A stretch of 13,055 nt of DNA, from positions 1-13,055 of the forward strand of contig DATBFY010000143.1 of assembly GCA_036558265.1 (NCBI GenBank). Direction: 5' to 3'. The translations under genes were made by a program, and so were the position numbers. Below the pieces are notes generated by a model. It worked only from the letters and a program-made list of their open reading frames with translations. It did not search any database and was not told the origin of the DNA. Numbering within the stretch: the stretch's first letter is position 1; every line of letters starts with the position of its first letter. The DNA comes from RYN-433 sp036558265. GTDB lineage: Bacteria; Planctomycetota; Phycisphaerae; Tepidisphaerales; Tepidisphaeraceae. Positions 1 to 6,604 of this stretch are shown here, piece after piece.

Positions 1-30
1 TGTCCAGCGATACGGGCAGTTGAACCGTTA

Positions 31-65
31 GAAGAAACCGCCGGATACGCAAGTACGTCCGGTGG
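31..65 (-). terminator. Probable intrinsic terminator after the PEP-CTERM gene
   Basis: Read on the minus strand, 65 to 38 folds as a hairpin. Its 7-bp outer stem (CCACCGG with CCGGCGG, one G-U pair) continues into a 3-bp inner stem across a 2-base bulge. The hairpin is followed at once by the T-rich run TTTCTTCT (37-30). It lies about 65 bases past the stop codon of the PEP-CTERM gene, where a transcript end is expected. The T run is interrupted by C, so efficiency is uncertain. Confidence 0.45.
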
Positions 66-68
66 TGT

Positions 69-102
69 GGGAGGACGGGGGCCGCAAGGCCCCCTCCTAC
101 CC
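69..102. terminator. Strong GC hairpin with GCAA tetraloop
   Basis: A 7-bp GGGGGCC/GGCCCCC stem is closed by a GNRA-type GCAA loop. It is extended by AGGA/TCCT and GGG/CCC pairs across single-base bulges. It sits between the PEP-CTERM stop codon (130) and the hairpin at 38-65. On the minus strand no T run follows it directly. On the plus strand ATTTTT occurs only about 10 bases later. It could be part of a tandem terminator, an mRNA 3'-end protecting stem-loop, or a dispersed repeat. Confidence 0.35.
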
Positions 103-129
103 GATTGTCCGGATTTTTGAGTCGGGGGA

Positions 130-978
130 TCACCGCCTGCGGCGGCGGATCAGTCCGACGGCCGCCAAACCCAGAATGCTGAGCGTTGCGGGCTCAGGCA
201 CGGTGCCGGAGACGATCTGGATGCCGTTGACCGATGCGCGGTTGGTGTTGTCCGACGCCACGTAGGACTGTGCCGAGAGCGTGAAGGTGTCGCCGGTCAG
301 CCCCGTGAAGACCATGAAGTTGCCTGCGGGCACGAGGAGGGCGGCGGTGGCGTTGCCGTCCACCATCGTGGTGTCGCCGTTCAGTGGGTCCACGGGCGTC
401 TGCCCTTGCAGGTAGACGCCGTTGAAGGTCGCGTTCGCCGCGTCGCGGCCATAGAGCGTGGCGTTGCCGGTGAGCGCGCCGCTGATCGAGAACTTGCCGG
501 TGCGGTTACTGCCGCCGTTGTCGCCGTCGTAATAGACGATGACGCTGTAGGGGCTTGAGGCGATGCCCGCGGGCACGCCGGCGACGGTGACGGTCGTCGT
601 GTTACCCGAAGCGGGAGGCGCCGGGGCGGTCGAGAAGTCCGCCGCATCCAGGTAACCCTTCATCATCCGCAGGTCGCCTGGCGTATCGGTGCCGGGGATG
701 TTCCAGGTGTTGTTCGAATTCCAGGTGACCGTGGCGGTGGTGGCCGCGCCGGTGCTGTCCATGAGCGCCTGGGGCGTCGCCTGGGTGTTGTTGGTCAAAC
801 TGTTCCAATTGGTGGAGGGGATGGCCCCGGCGCTTTCGGTGGCGCCCATCTGCGTCGCCGCGACACCACCACCGCCACCGCCCCCGAAGAAGTCAATCCC
901 AATCACCGCTGCTTGCGAAACCGAAGCCGGCAACAGACCCATCGCCGCTGCCAGCAACAAATGCCTTCTCTTCAACAT
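130..978 (-). CDS. PEP-CTERM sorting domain exported protein
   Basis: A 282-residue exported protein. A classic signal peptide is visible at residues 1-23 (MLKRR, a hydrophobic stretch, then cleavage after SQA). A run of seven glycines at 32-38 opens the mature part, followed by a Thr/Asn/Gly-rich, probably all-beta domain. The C-terminus is the tripartite PEP-CTERM signal: VPEP at 260-263, a short hydrophobic helix at about 264-277, and five arginines at the end. In known systems this tail is recognised by an exosortase in the inner membrane and removed during export to the surface or matrix. ATG at 978 is supported by GAGAGG 4 bases upstream. An upstream promoter and terminator suggest its own transcription unit. 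The domain resembles repeated planctomycete PEP-CTERM paralogues, possibly a lectin-like jelly roll, but I cannot name a function. No exosortase is in the window. Confidence 0.93.
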   Translation of the reverse strand: MLKRRHLLLAAAMGLLPASVSQAAVIGIDFFGGGGGGGVAATQMGATESAGAIPSTNWNSLTNNTQATPQALMDSTGAATTATVTWNSNNTWNIPGTDTPGDLRMMKGYLDAADFSTAPAPPASGNTTTVTVAGVPAGIASSPYSVIVYYDGDNGGSNRTGKFSISGALTGNATLYGRDAANATFNGVYLQGQTPVDPLNGDTTMVDGNATAALLVPAGNFMVFTGLTGDTFTLSAQSYVASDNTNRASVNGIQIVSGTVPEPATLSILGLAAVGLIRRRRR

Positions 979-1042
979 GACGCCTCTCCCGACCAGATAT
1001 GTTCTCCCGCCCTAGTGCTCACTCTCAACCCACGAACGGACA

Positions 1043-1066
1043 TGAGCGCGAACACAACCGCGCTCA
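1043..1066. promoter_or_regulatory. Palindrome at the predicted start of the PEP-CTERM transcript
   Basis: TGAGCGCG (1043-1050) and CGCGCTCA (1059-1066) are perfect 8-base inverted arms around an 8-base centre. The element starts 4 bases downstream of the predicted -10 box on the minus strand, so it covers the likely transcription start. It could be an operator for a dimeric repressor or a 5'-UTR stem-loop that stabilises or blocks the message. The regulator is unknown. Confidence 0.4.
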
Positions 1067-1070
1067 CATC

Positions 1071-1098
1071 AATCTACCACCATGCCTGCAATCGTCAA
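1071..1098 (-). promoter_or_regulatory. Sigma70-like promoter for the PEP-CTERM gene
   Basis: On the minus strand TTGACG (1098-1093, 5 of 6 to TTGACA) is followed after 16 bases by TAGATT (1076-1071, 4 of 6 to TATAAT). The predicted start is near 1064, giving a 5' UTR of about 85 bases before the ATG at 978. The -35 box directly abuts the T run of the preceding weak terminator. Confidence 0.5.
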
Positions 1099-1099
1099 C

Positions 1100-1121
1100 A
1101 AAAATCCGACCAATTCATCGG
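1100..1121 (-). terminator. Weak intrinsic terminator after the cytochrome gene
   Basis: On the minus strand CCGAT (1121-1117) pairs with GTCGG (1110-1106), including one T-G pair, around a 6-base loop, and ATTTTT (1105-1100) follows directly. It begins 13 bases after the stop codon of the multiheme cytochrome. The stem is short, so some read-through into the PEP-CTERM gene is likely. Confidence 0.35.
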
Positions 1122-1134
1122 GGGTTCGACGGCG

Positions 1135-3456
1135 TTATTCCGGCGCGGTGATCCGCTCGCCCTGGGACATGTAATTCCAGATCGCGTCGAATTGCCGATC
1201 GGCCTCGCCATTGAGGATTTCCTTGATCGTGGACTTGCCCTCCTCGGAGAACTGCGGCATTTTCGTCCCCGGACAGAAGCGCATGGGCTTGCGCATCCAA
1301 CGCACGTAGTAATCGTGGTTTAGGCGCTCGGTGACGTGGACGAAGTTGGGGGCGGGGGCCTCGAAGGGGCTGATGGCCCTGGTATCCACGATGCTGTGAC
1401 AGGTGATGCAGGCGAAGCCGCCATCCCGCCCGGCGAGCTTCTGGCCAATCTGGGCAAGATCTTCCTTAGGCGCCGACGGGGCAGGGGGGGCAACGGGCGG
1501 GAAGCCGTGTTCGAGCGCGAGGCCCTGGGCAATGCCTTTCGCGCGCGGTTCGATGAAGGCCGGCATGCGCGAGCGAAGCCAGTAGCGCGGCTTGTAGGGG
1601 ATCTTGCCCGCGATGAACTGCTCCATCCACTGCGGGCGGAGCTTTTCACCCGTCCAGGTCAGGGGCGGGCGGCCCTGATCGCCGGAGATGACGATCCGGT
1701 CGCCCGCGTGCAGCTTCGCGAGGCCCCGGGGCATGAAAAGCCTGGGGCCCGCCGTCGCGTCGTCGCCCTGGTCGCTGTCGATGTTGGTCTCGGGGGGCAT
1801 CAGGTCCTGCACTTCCTCGGAGACGTTGCTCCAGCGGTCCTCGACCTCGTCGCGGGCGTGGCAGGCGGTGCATTGGAGATGGCGGACGGATCGTTCGGCG
1901 AACTCGGGGAGGACGTCGTTGGTCAGTGACGACAGTCCAGCGGCAGCGAAGGCCTGGAGGGATGCGCGCTGATCGTCGGACAGGGCGAAATCCGGCGCGT
2001 TGCCGCGACTGGTTTCGTCCTTTGCCAGGCAGCCCTTGGTCCAGTCCGAGCCTGAGACAAGATCGGTCATCGATTTCGCCGGCGCGACCGGGATCTCCTT
2101 CATCCGATGACAGTTCGCACAGCCGGCCGATGCGAAGAGTGCCTTCCCTTTGGCCGGATCTCCCTTCCCATTGTCGGATATCTCTCCTTTCGCATTTTTC
2201 GACAGGTAAGCGACCAGTCGATCGGCCTCGAACTCGGTCAGGTGGAAATCGGGCATCCGCGTCCATGGATAATGCTCGCGCGGGTTCAAGAGCCACGCCC
2301 GCAGCGCCGCGGGCTGGAACTTGGCATTGACGAACTTGAGCGGCACGCGGGCCTTGTCGACCTCGTCGGCATCCGGCTTGGTGTGACAGCCGATGCAGCC
2401 CAGGGCCGCGAAGAGCTGCGAGCCCTGGGTGGCGGCCTCGTCGTCCGGTTCCTTCGCTTGCTGCCCGGCGGGCTTTCCCAGCGTCGCCAGGTAGGCCGCC
2501 AGGTCAGGCGCGTTATCCTTCGCGCCGTGCAGGCGCGGCATCGAGGCGTCAGCCCGCAGCGCATGCGGGTCCGCAATCCACGCCGCCATCCATCCCTGCT
2601 TCAGGCGCGCGCCGGCGCCGGATAGGTCCGGCGCATCGGTCGCCAGCTCGGGCATGACCGTCGCGCCGGCTGGGAGCTGGGCCTTTGGTAAGGGGTGACA
2701 CTGCGTACAGCGCAGGTTCGCGATCATCTCGCGCCCATCGCGATCGCGAATGCCCTCGCGCAGCGATTTTTCTGAAAGATCGTGCGACAACACGCTGGGC
2801 TGCACCGGCTCGGGCGGGAACTCGCGGCTTTGCCACAACACCCGCACCCAGGCGTCGCCCGCTGCCGGCGGCGTGTAGACGACTTCGATCGGATTCTTCC
2901 CCTTTTCCATCTTGATCGCCGCGGACGTCTTGCCGTCGAAATCCTCGCCGGACGTTTCCAGCACAACCTGCCCGCCGACCTTCACGATCAACTTCCCGCG
3001 GCCCAGCGCCGAGAACGAGTACTCGCTGCGAAGCCGCAGGTTAATAAAGCCCGTAAACGTCGCCGTCCAATCATCCCCGGCCGAAAGGAAGGGCGTCGGT
3101 GGCGTCCCCTCGGGAACCCTAAGCGACAGGACGCGCGCCGGCCGCGCGTCCATGCGCCCCCGTTGCGCGAAGCGCAGCGTGACGCCCTGTTCCAGCGTCT
3201 CCTTTGCGTCTGGAATCGCCGGTGCGACGACCGCCGCCGCCAGTCGCAACAGGCCCGCGTCCACTCGTCCCGTCGCCGGCTTCGACGTCGTCGTCGCGGG
3301 CTGCGTTGCCTTCTGCTGTTGCCCCTCGCCCGGCCGCAGCGCGAAGTACACCCCGAACAACCCCGCCAGCATCAGCACCACCAGCGGCCAGGGCCGCGGG
3401 TCAAAGGCGGGCAACGACATCGACTCGTGAGATTTGGTTCGCGGCGGTTCATTCAC
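1135..3456 (-). CDS. Membrane-anchored PA14-domain pentaheme cytochrome c
   Basis: A 773-residue predicted electron-transfer protein. A hydrophobic N-terminal anchor (about 23-40) should place the rest in the periplasm. A PA14-like beta domain follows at about 125-215 (pattern FTGFINLRLRSEYSF ... PIEVVYTP ... VRVLW). Five CXXCH heme motifs then follow: CTQCH 250-254, CIGCH 354-358, CANCH 446-450, CTACH 529-533, CITCH 683-687. Met-Pro axial-ligand motifs follow hemes 1, 2, 4 and 5 (Met 306, 401, 631, 733). After heme 3 the equivalent position reads NAPDF, so the Met is replaced by Ala at about 487. PA14-cytochrome fusions are common in planctomycetes; redox partner and substrate are unknown. 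The start is ambiguous. I chose GTG 3456 because GGGAG lies 10 bases upstream. ATG 3420 (MSLPAF) and GTG 3522 are alternatives. Confidence 0.9.
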   Translation of the reverse strand: MNEPPRTKSHESMSLPAFDPRPWPLVVLMLAGLFGVYFALRPGEGQQQKATQPATTTSKPATGRVDAGLLRLAAAVVAPAIPDAKETLEQGVTLRFAQRGRMDARPARVLSLRVPEGTPPTPFLSAGDDWTATFTGFINLRLRSEYSFSALGRGKLIVKVGGQVVLETSGEDFDGKTSAAIKMEKGKNPIEVVYTPPAAGDAWVRVLWQSREFPPEPVQPSVLSHDLSEKSLREGIRDRDGREMIANLRCTQCHPLPKAQLPAGATVMPELATDAPDLSGAGARLKQGWMAAWIADPHALRADASMPRLHGAKDNAPDLAAYLATLGKPAGQQAKEPDDEAATQGSQLFAALGCIGCHTKPDADEVDKARVPLKFVNAKFQPAALRAWLLNPREHYPWTRMPDFHLTEFEADRLVAYLSKNAKGEISDNGKGDPAKGKALFASAGCANCHRMKEIPVAPAKSMTDLVSGSDWTKGCLAKDETSRGNAPDFALSDDQRASLQAFAAAGLSSLTNDVLPEFAERSVRHLQCTACHARDEVEDRWSNVSEEVQDLMPPETNIDSDQGDDATAGPRLFMPRGLAKLHAGDRIVISGDQGRPPLTWTGEKLRPQWMEQFIAGKIPYKPRYWLRSRMPAFIEPRAKGIAQGLALEHGFPPVAPPAPSAPKEDLAQIGQKLAGRDGGFACITCHSIVDTRAISPFEAPAPNFVHVTERLNHDYYVRWMRKPMRFCPGTKMPQFSEEGKSTIKEILNGEADRQFDAIWNYMSQGERITAPE

Positions 3457-3487
3457 GTCAGCCACACTCCCAGATATGGCGGGGCAT

Positions 3488-3520
3488 GATAGCGGCCTAT
3501 CCGCGCGCGAGATAGCCGCC
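3488..3520. promoter_or_regulatory. GATAG/CTATC repeats in the divergent spacer
   Basis: GATAG (3488-3492), CTATC (3497-3501) and GATAG (3511-3515) occur three times within 28 bases. The first pair makes a 14-base inverted repeat. The second pair extends to GCGGC(C)TATC ... GATAGCCGC with one bulged base. It lies between the divergently read cytochrome and GT87 genes, so it may be a shared operator. No convincing -35/-10 pair was found nearby. If either neighbour starts further upstream than I chose, this would lie in coding sequence. Confidence 0.3.
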
Positions 3521-3589
3521 ACACGTCTGATAACGCGGCAAAGGATCGATAAGCCTGAAGAGCCCCTGCAACCGACCGATCAGAACATT

Positions 3590-4891
3590 GTGACCCCTGA
3601 CCGACCACCCCTTAGCCGGCGCCTCGCGCTCGCCGCCCTCGCCCTCTTCCTGTTCATCACCACCATCAACCTGGGCAACTTCTTCCTCCCCGACGCCAAG
3701 CGGGTCACCGGCGACATGGTCGGGCACGACTTCCTCGCGTTTTACACCGCCGGCCGGTTCGTCCGCGAAGGCCGCCCGCACGATCTCTACGACCTCGCGA
3801 AAGTCAAATCCTTCCAGCACGACCTCGCCCGCCGCGAGCGCCTCGGGATCCGCGACAGTTACGGTCCGTTCTGGAACCCGCCGTTCTATGCGCTGGTGTT
3901 CGTCCCGCTGGCCGCCCTGTCCTACCCCGCCGCGCTCTTCGCCTGGGAGTTGGCGAACCTGGCATGTCTCTTCGCGGCGATCCTCCTCCTGATCCACCTG
4001 CTGCCGCCACCAACGCCGTGGAGAGTCCGCCTGCTCGTCCCGCTCCTGGTCTGCACCGGGATGCCCTTCATCCAGGCGCTGACGCACGGGCAGAACACCT
4101 TCGGCTCGCTGCTGCTGTTGACGATCACGATCGCGCTCTGGCGCTCGCAGCGCCCGCTCGCTGCCGGCCTGGTCGCGGGCCTGCTTCTTTACAAACCACA
4201 ACTGGGCGCAGTCGTCGCGCTCGCCCTCGCATGCACCATGGGCTGGCGCGCCGTCCTCGGCCTTGCGATCACCGGTGCCGCGCTCCTGGCGCTCACGCTG
4301 CTCGCCCTCCCCGGCTCGATCCACGATTACCTGGCGAACATGCCGGGCAACCTGCGTCAATTCCAGGTCGTTCAGGAATACCTCTGGAACCGACACGTCA
4401 CGCTGCGCGCCTTCTGGCGGCTGCTCCTCCAGGGCCCGGCGGCGGGCGAGATGACAATCGTGGCCAAGTTCGCCTGGCTGACGACGTGGTCGCTGCTCGC
4501 CGGCGGCCTGACATGGGCGTGGTGGCGATCGCGACAGGACGCCAGCCGTCGAGATGCGTTCATCGCCGCCGTGATCCCGGCCATGCCGTTGCTGATGCCC
4601 TTTTACTTCGATTATGACCTGCTGCTGGTCGCCACCAGTGCCGTGCTCTACGCCGCCACGTGCCTCCGCGGGCAATCGGCCGACCGCTGGCTGACGCGCG
4701 GCTGGATCGCGCTGTTCTGCTGGCTGATGGTGAACACCACCGTCGCCCGCTACACGAACGTGAACGGGACGGTGATCCTGTTGTCGTTCGTCACCGCCTG
4801 CTCGATCTGGCGCGCCGGCCGACCGATCCGCGGCGAGCATGCGGACGCCCGCGACGGATTCACGGCCGCGGCCCTTGCGGCGGCCGCATGA
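3590..4891 (+). CDS. GT87 (DUF2029) family membrane glycosyltransferase
   Basis: A polytopic membrane protein of 433 residues from GTG 3590. Visible GT87 hallmarks are an Asp in the first extracytoplasmic loop (HDFLAFYTAG, about 46-55), WNPPFY at 95-100, HGQN at 166-169, the helix-loop ending YKPQL at 201-205, and FDYDLLL at 340-346. GT87 enzymes transfer sugars, typically mannose, from polyprenyl-phosphate-sugar donors to glycan or lipid acceptors on the outer face of the membrane. Donor and acceptor here are not known. The frame stays open back to TTG 3434 with an ATG at 3476. The 3476-3590 part has many A/T third positions, unlike the GC-rich remainder, so I prefer GTG 3590, though no start has a good Shine-Dalgarno. 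It is followed by a small membrane-protein gene and a flippase on the same strand, suggesting a polysaccharide operon. Confidence 0.85.
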   Translation: MTPDRPPLSRRLALAALALFLFITTINLGNFFLPDAKRVTGDMVGHDFLAFYTAGRFVREGRPHDLYDLAKVKSFQHDLARRERLGIRDSYGPFWNPPFYALVFVPLAALSYPAALFAWELANLACLFAAILLLIHLLPPPTPWRVRLLVPLLVCTGMPFIQALTHGQNTFGSLLLLTITIALWRSQRPLAAGLVAGLLLYKPQLGAVVALALACTMGWRAVLGLAITGAALLALTLLALPGSIHDYLANMPGNLRQFQVVQEYLWNRHVTLRAFWRLLLQGPAAGEMTIVAKFAWLTTWSLLAGGLTWAWWRSRQDASRRDAFIAAVIPAMPLLMPFYFDYDLLLVATSAVLYAATCLRGQSADRWLTRGWIALFCWLMVNTTVARYTNVNGTVILLSFVTACSIWRAGRPIRGEHADARDGFTAAALAAAA

Positions 4892-4950
4892 GTCTGGGAC
4901 AGTCTGTCCGCGGCTCATCCATTCCACGATCTCGCGCGCGGAGCGGACGC

Positions 4951-5079
4951 ATGAAACTCAACCTCTGGCAGTGGATCGGCATCCTCCTGTTGGTCTTGGG
5001 CGTCGCGCTGTGGATTTACAAGAAATCCACCGGGCCGGCGACCCCCTCCAACCCCACCACCCAGTCCGCCAACCGGTAA
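4951..5079 (+). CDS. Small single-pass membrane protein (42 aa)
   Basis: A 42-residue ORF starting MKLNLWQW with one strong transmembrane helix (about residues 6-23, ending WIYKK), then a short Thr/Pro/Ser-rich tail. ATG 4951 has GGAG at 4940-4943, 7 bases upstream, the best Shine-Dalgarno in this gene group. It lies 59 bases after the GT87 stop, and its TAA is 13 bases before the flippase GTG. The positive-inside pattern is ambiguous: one Lys before the helix, two after. No family recognised. A small accessory subunit of the neighbouring glycosyltransferase or flippase is a guess from position. The frame is open further upstream, but that part overlaps the GT87 gene and has no support. Confidence 0.6.
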   Translation: MKLNLWQWIGILLLVLGVALWIYKKSTGPATPSNPTTQSANR

Positions 5080-5092
5080 TCTCCCTCCAATC

Positions 5093-6475
5093 GTGCGCGG
5101 CTTCGGGCGTGACATCTTTTGGGCCTACGCGGTCAATCTCTCCCGCGTTGCGAGCTGGGTCGTCGTCTACGGCACGGTCTACCGCCTGATCGGCGCGGAG
5201 GCCGCCGCCCTGCTGGCCTTGGTCCGCTGGACCCTGGGCCTGCTCAACTACGCCAGCGCCGGCCTGGCCCCCGCGATCCTCCACCACGCCGCCCGGACAG
5301 AAAAGGGGACGGGAGCCTTTTTTCCTCCGGAGGAAGAACGAGCGAAAAAAGGGACGGGAGCCGTTTTGCTCCACTACGCCCCCAACTCCCTCAGCGCTCC
5401 AAACTCAGCACTCCGCACTGTCTACACCACCGGCATCACCCTGAGCTGGCTGGGCGCATCGATTGGCCTGGCGGCCCTCTGGGCCTGGTGCCTCACCCAG
5501 GGCCGCGTCCGCGGCGTCGCGCCGCTGGTCGGACTCTTCGGCACCGGGATGCTGATCGACATGGCCGCCGACGCCTGGGGCGCCGTCGCCCAGAGCCGCC
5601 GGCGCATCGCGGCTGACTACCAGGCCCAGACCACCCTCGAAACCCTCTTCGCGATCCTCGCGTCGCTGGCCACCTGGCAGCACCAGCACCTGCACGTCTC
5701 CTGGCAAACGGCCGTGGGCGGCAGCTATCTCGCCGCCGCCATCATCGCCTCAGCCATCCGCGCCTTGCGCGCCCACCGCATCCTTCGCGGACTGCCGCGC
5801 GATTCGGACGACCGCGCGAATTCCCGGATCGCCCGCCAGCTCCTCTCCTTCGGCGCCCTGGTCGTCCTGGCGCAGATCGCCGACTACCTCTACGCCCCCA
5901 CCGATTTCCTCCTCATCCGCTGGCTGATCGACCTCAAGACCATCGCGATCTACGCCCCCGCCGTGCAGATCGACGCGGGCGTGTTCCTGCTGGTCAGCGG
6001 GCTATCGACGGCGCTCCTGCCCATCTCCGCCGCCGCGTTCGGGCGCGGCGAGCACCACCAGGTTCGGCGCTACTACATCCTGGGCACGCTGATCAGCTTG
6101 GGCCTGTTAATCCTCGTTGCCGTCGGCGCCTACTTCGCCGCCCCCGCGATCTTCAAGCTGTGGCTGGGCAGCAAGATGAACCCTACGCGGCAGATCCTCC
6201 CCCTGGTGCTGATCCACACGGTGATCGGCGGCTCTTCCCAGGTCGGCCGCTCGGTGCTGCTGGCCATCGGCAAGGTCCGCGCGTTCACCGCGGGCGTGCT
6301 GATCGCCGGGGTCGCCAACGTGATCCTCAGCTACTGCTTCGTGAAATACTGCGACCTGGGCCTGGTCGGCATCATCCTGGGCACGATCGTCGCCGTCGTC
6401 GCCCGCTGCGCCATCTGGATGCCCTGGTACGTCCTGCGCGTCACGCGTCACGCAGCGCCCCAGGCGTCATCCTGA
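5093..6475 (+). CDS. Wzx-like polysaccharide flippase (MOP/PST family)
   Basis: A 460-residue protein with about 12 predicted transmembrane helices in the pattern of the MVF/MOP flippase superfamily, which moves undecaprenyl-linked oligosaccharides across the inner membrane. Supporting segments: RVASWVVVYGTVYRLIG near the N-terminus, the central ADYLYAPTDFLLIRWLIDL helix-loop (about 265-284), and AIFKLWLGSKM at about 353-363. The start is GTG 5093, 13 bases after the preceding small gene, with no clear Shine-Dalgarno. Residues about 70-108, between helices 2 and 3, are foreign-looking: a 15-codon-period repeat (KGTGA twice) and an APNSLSAPNSAL stretch match dispersed-repeat DNA rather than flippase sequence. 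The final codons (GCG TCA TCC TGA) lie in the left arm of an inverted repeat, so the C-terminus may have been altered by insertion. It probably works with the GT87 enzyme upstream. Confidence 0.85.
   Translation: MRGFGRDIFWAYAVNLSRVASWVVVYGTVYRLIGAEAAALLALVRWTLGLLNYASAGLAPAILHHAARTEKGTGAFFPPEEERAKKGTGAVLLHYAPNSLSAPNSALRTVYTTGITLSWLGASIGLAALWAWCLTQGRVRGVAPLVGLFGTGMLIDMAADAWGAVAQSRRRIAADYQAQTTLETLFAILASLATWQHQHLHVSWQTAVGGSYLAAAIIASAIRALRAHRILRGLPRDSDDRANSRIARQLLSFGALVVLAQIADYLYAPTDFLLIRWLIDLKTIAIYAPAVQIDAGVFLLVSGLSTALLPISAAAFGRGEHHQVRRYYILGTLISLGLLILVAVGAYFAAPAIFKLWLGSKMNPTRQILPLVLIHTVIGGSSQVGRSVLLAIGKVRAFTAGVLIAGVANVILSYCFVKYCDLGLVGIILGTIVAVVARCAIWMPWYVLRVTRHAAPQASS
5301..5368. repeat. REP-like palindromic repeat inside the flippase gene
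   Basis: GGGACGGGAGCC occurs at 5306-5317 and 5351-5362, exactly 45 bases apart. The copies are flanked by A and T runs. Between them is a nested fold: CCTTTTTT (5316-5323) with AAAAAAGG (5345-5352), and the perfect 14-base palindrome TTCCTCCGGAGGAA (5322-5335). The composition recalls short A-run/GGGACNGG/T-run elements linked to REP-associated Y1 transposases in other bacteria (recall, not searched). The element leaves the reading frame open. Confidence 0.6.
5382..5420. repeat. CTCAGCRCTCC-type low-complexity repeat
   Basis: AACTCCCTCAGCGCTCC is followed by AAACTCAGCACTCCGCACT, an imperfect tandem of ACTC/CAGC/GCACT words. It directly follows the REP-like element and codes for a Ser/Asn/Ala/Pro stretch in the flippase loop. 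Similar ACTCAGCACT strings are common intergenic repeats in planctomycete and verrucomicrobial genomes (from memory). Confidence 0.4.
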
Positions 6476-6560
6476 GGGAGTTTCAAACGACCGAAGGATC
6501 TGGCCGCGAATGAAGGACCGACTCCCATTCTGACAAGATCCTTCGCAGGCTCAGGATGAC
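6466..6560. repeat. Inverted repeat overlapping the flippase stop codon
   Basis: The left arm contains GTCATCCTGAG (6466-6476) and CGAAGGATCT (6492-6501). The right arm contains the exact reverse complements AGATCCTTCG (6536-6545) and CTCAGGATGAC (6550-6560). The words GTCATCCTGAG/CGAAGGATCT are a very common dispersed bacterial palindrome type. The flippase TGA (6473-6475) lies inside the left arm. The fold could also end transcription or protect the 3' end, but no T run follows. Confidence 0.65.
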
Positions 6561-6604
6561 ATCGTTCGCGAAATGCAACGACGCGCGCCGAACTGTGCAA
6601 CTCA

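Noticed and set aside
1336..1929. 197-codon plus-strand frame opposite the cytochrome gene
   Set aside because: Antisense shadow; the minus strand contains five CXXCH motifs and a continuous protein.
3497..4927. 476-codon open frame on the minus strand opposite the GT87 gene
   Set aside because: Arg/Glu/Gln/Gly-rich, no hydrophobic or conserved segments, and the plus strand encodes a recognisable GT87 protein.
4660..4950. Longer version of the 42-residue protein starting inside the GT87 gene
   Set aside because: The added part is Arg/Pro-rich out-of-frame reading of GT87; the good Shine-Dalgarno is at 4951.
5298..5420. Frameshift or pseudogene in the flippase at the repeat
   Set aside because: The frame stays open through the insertion and the following helices are normal, so the gene looks intact.
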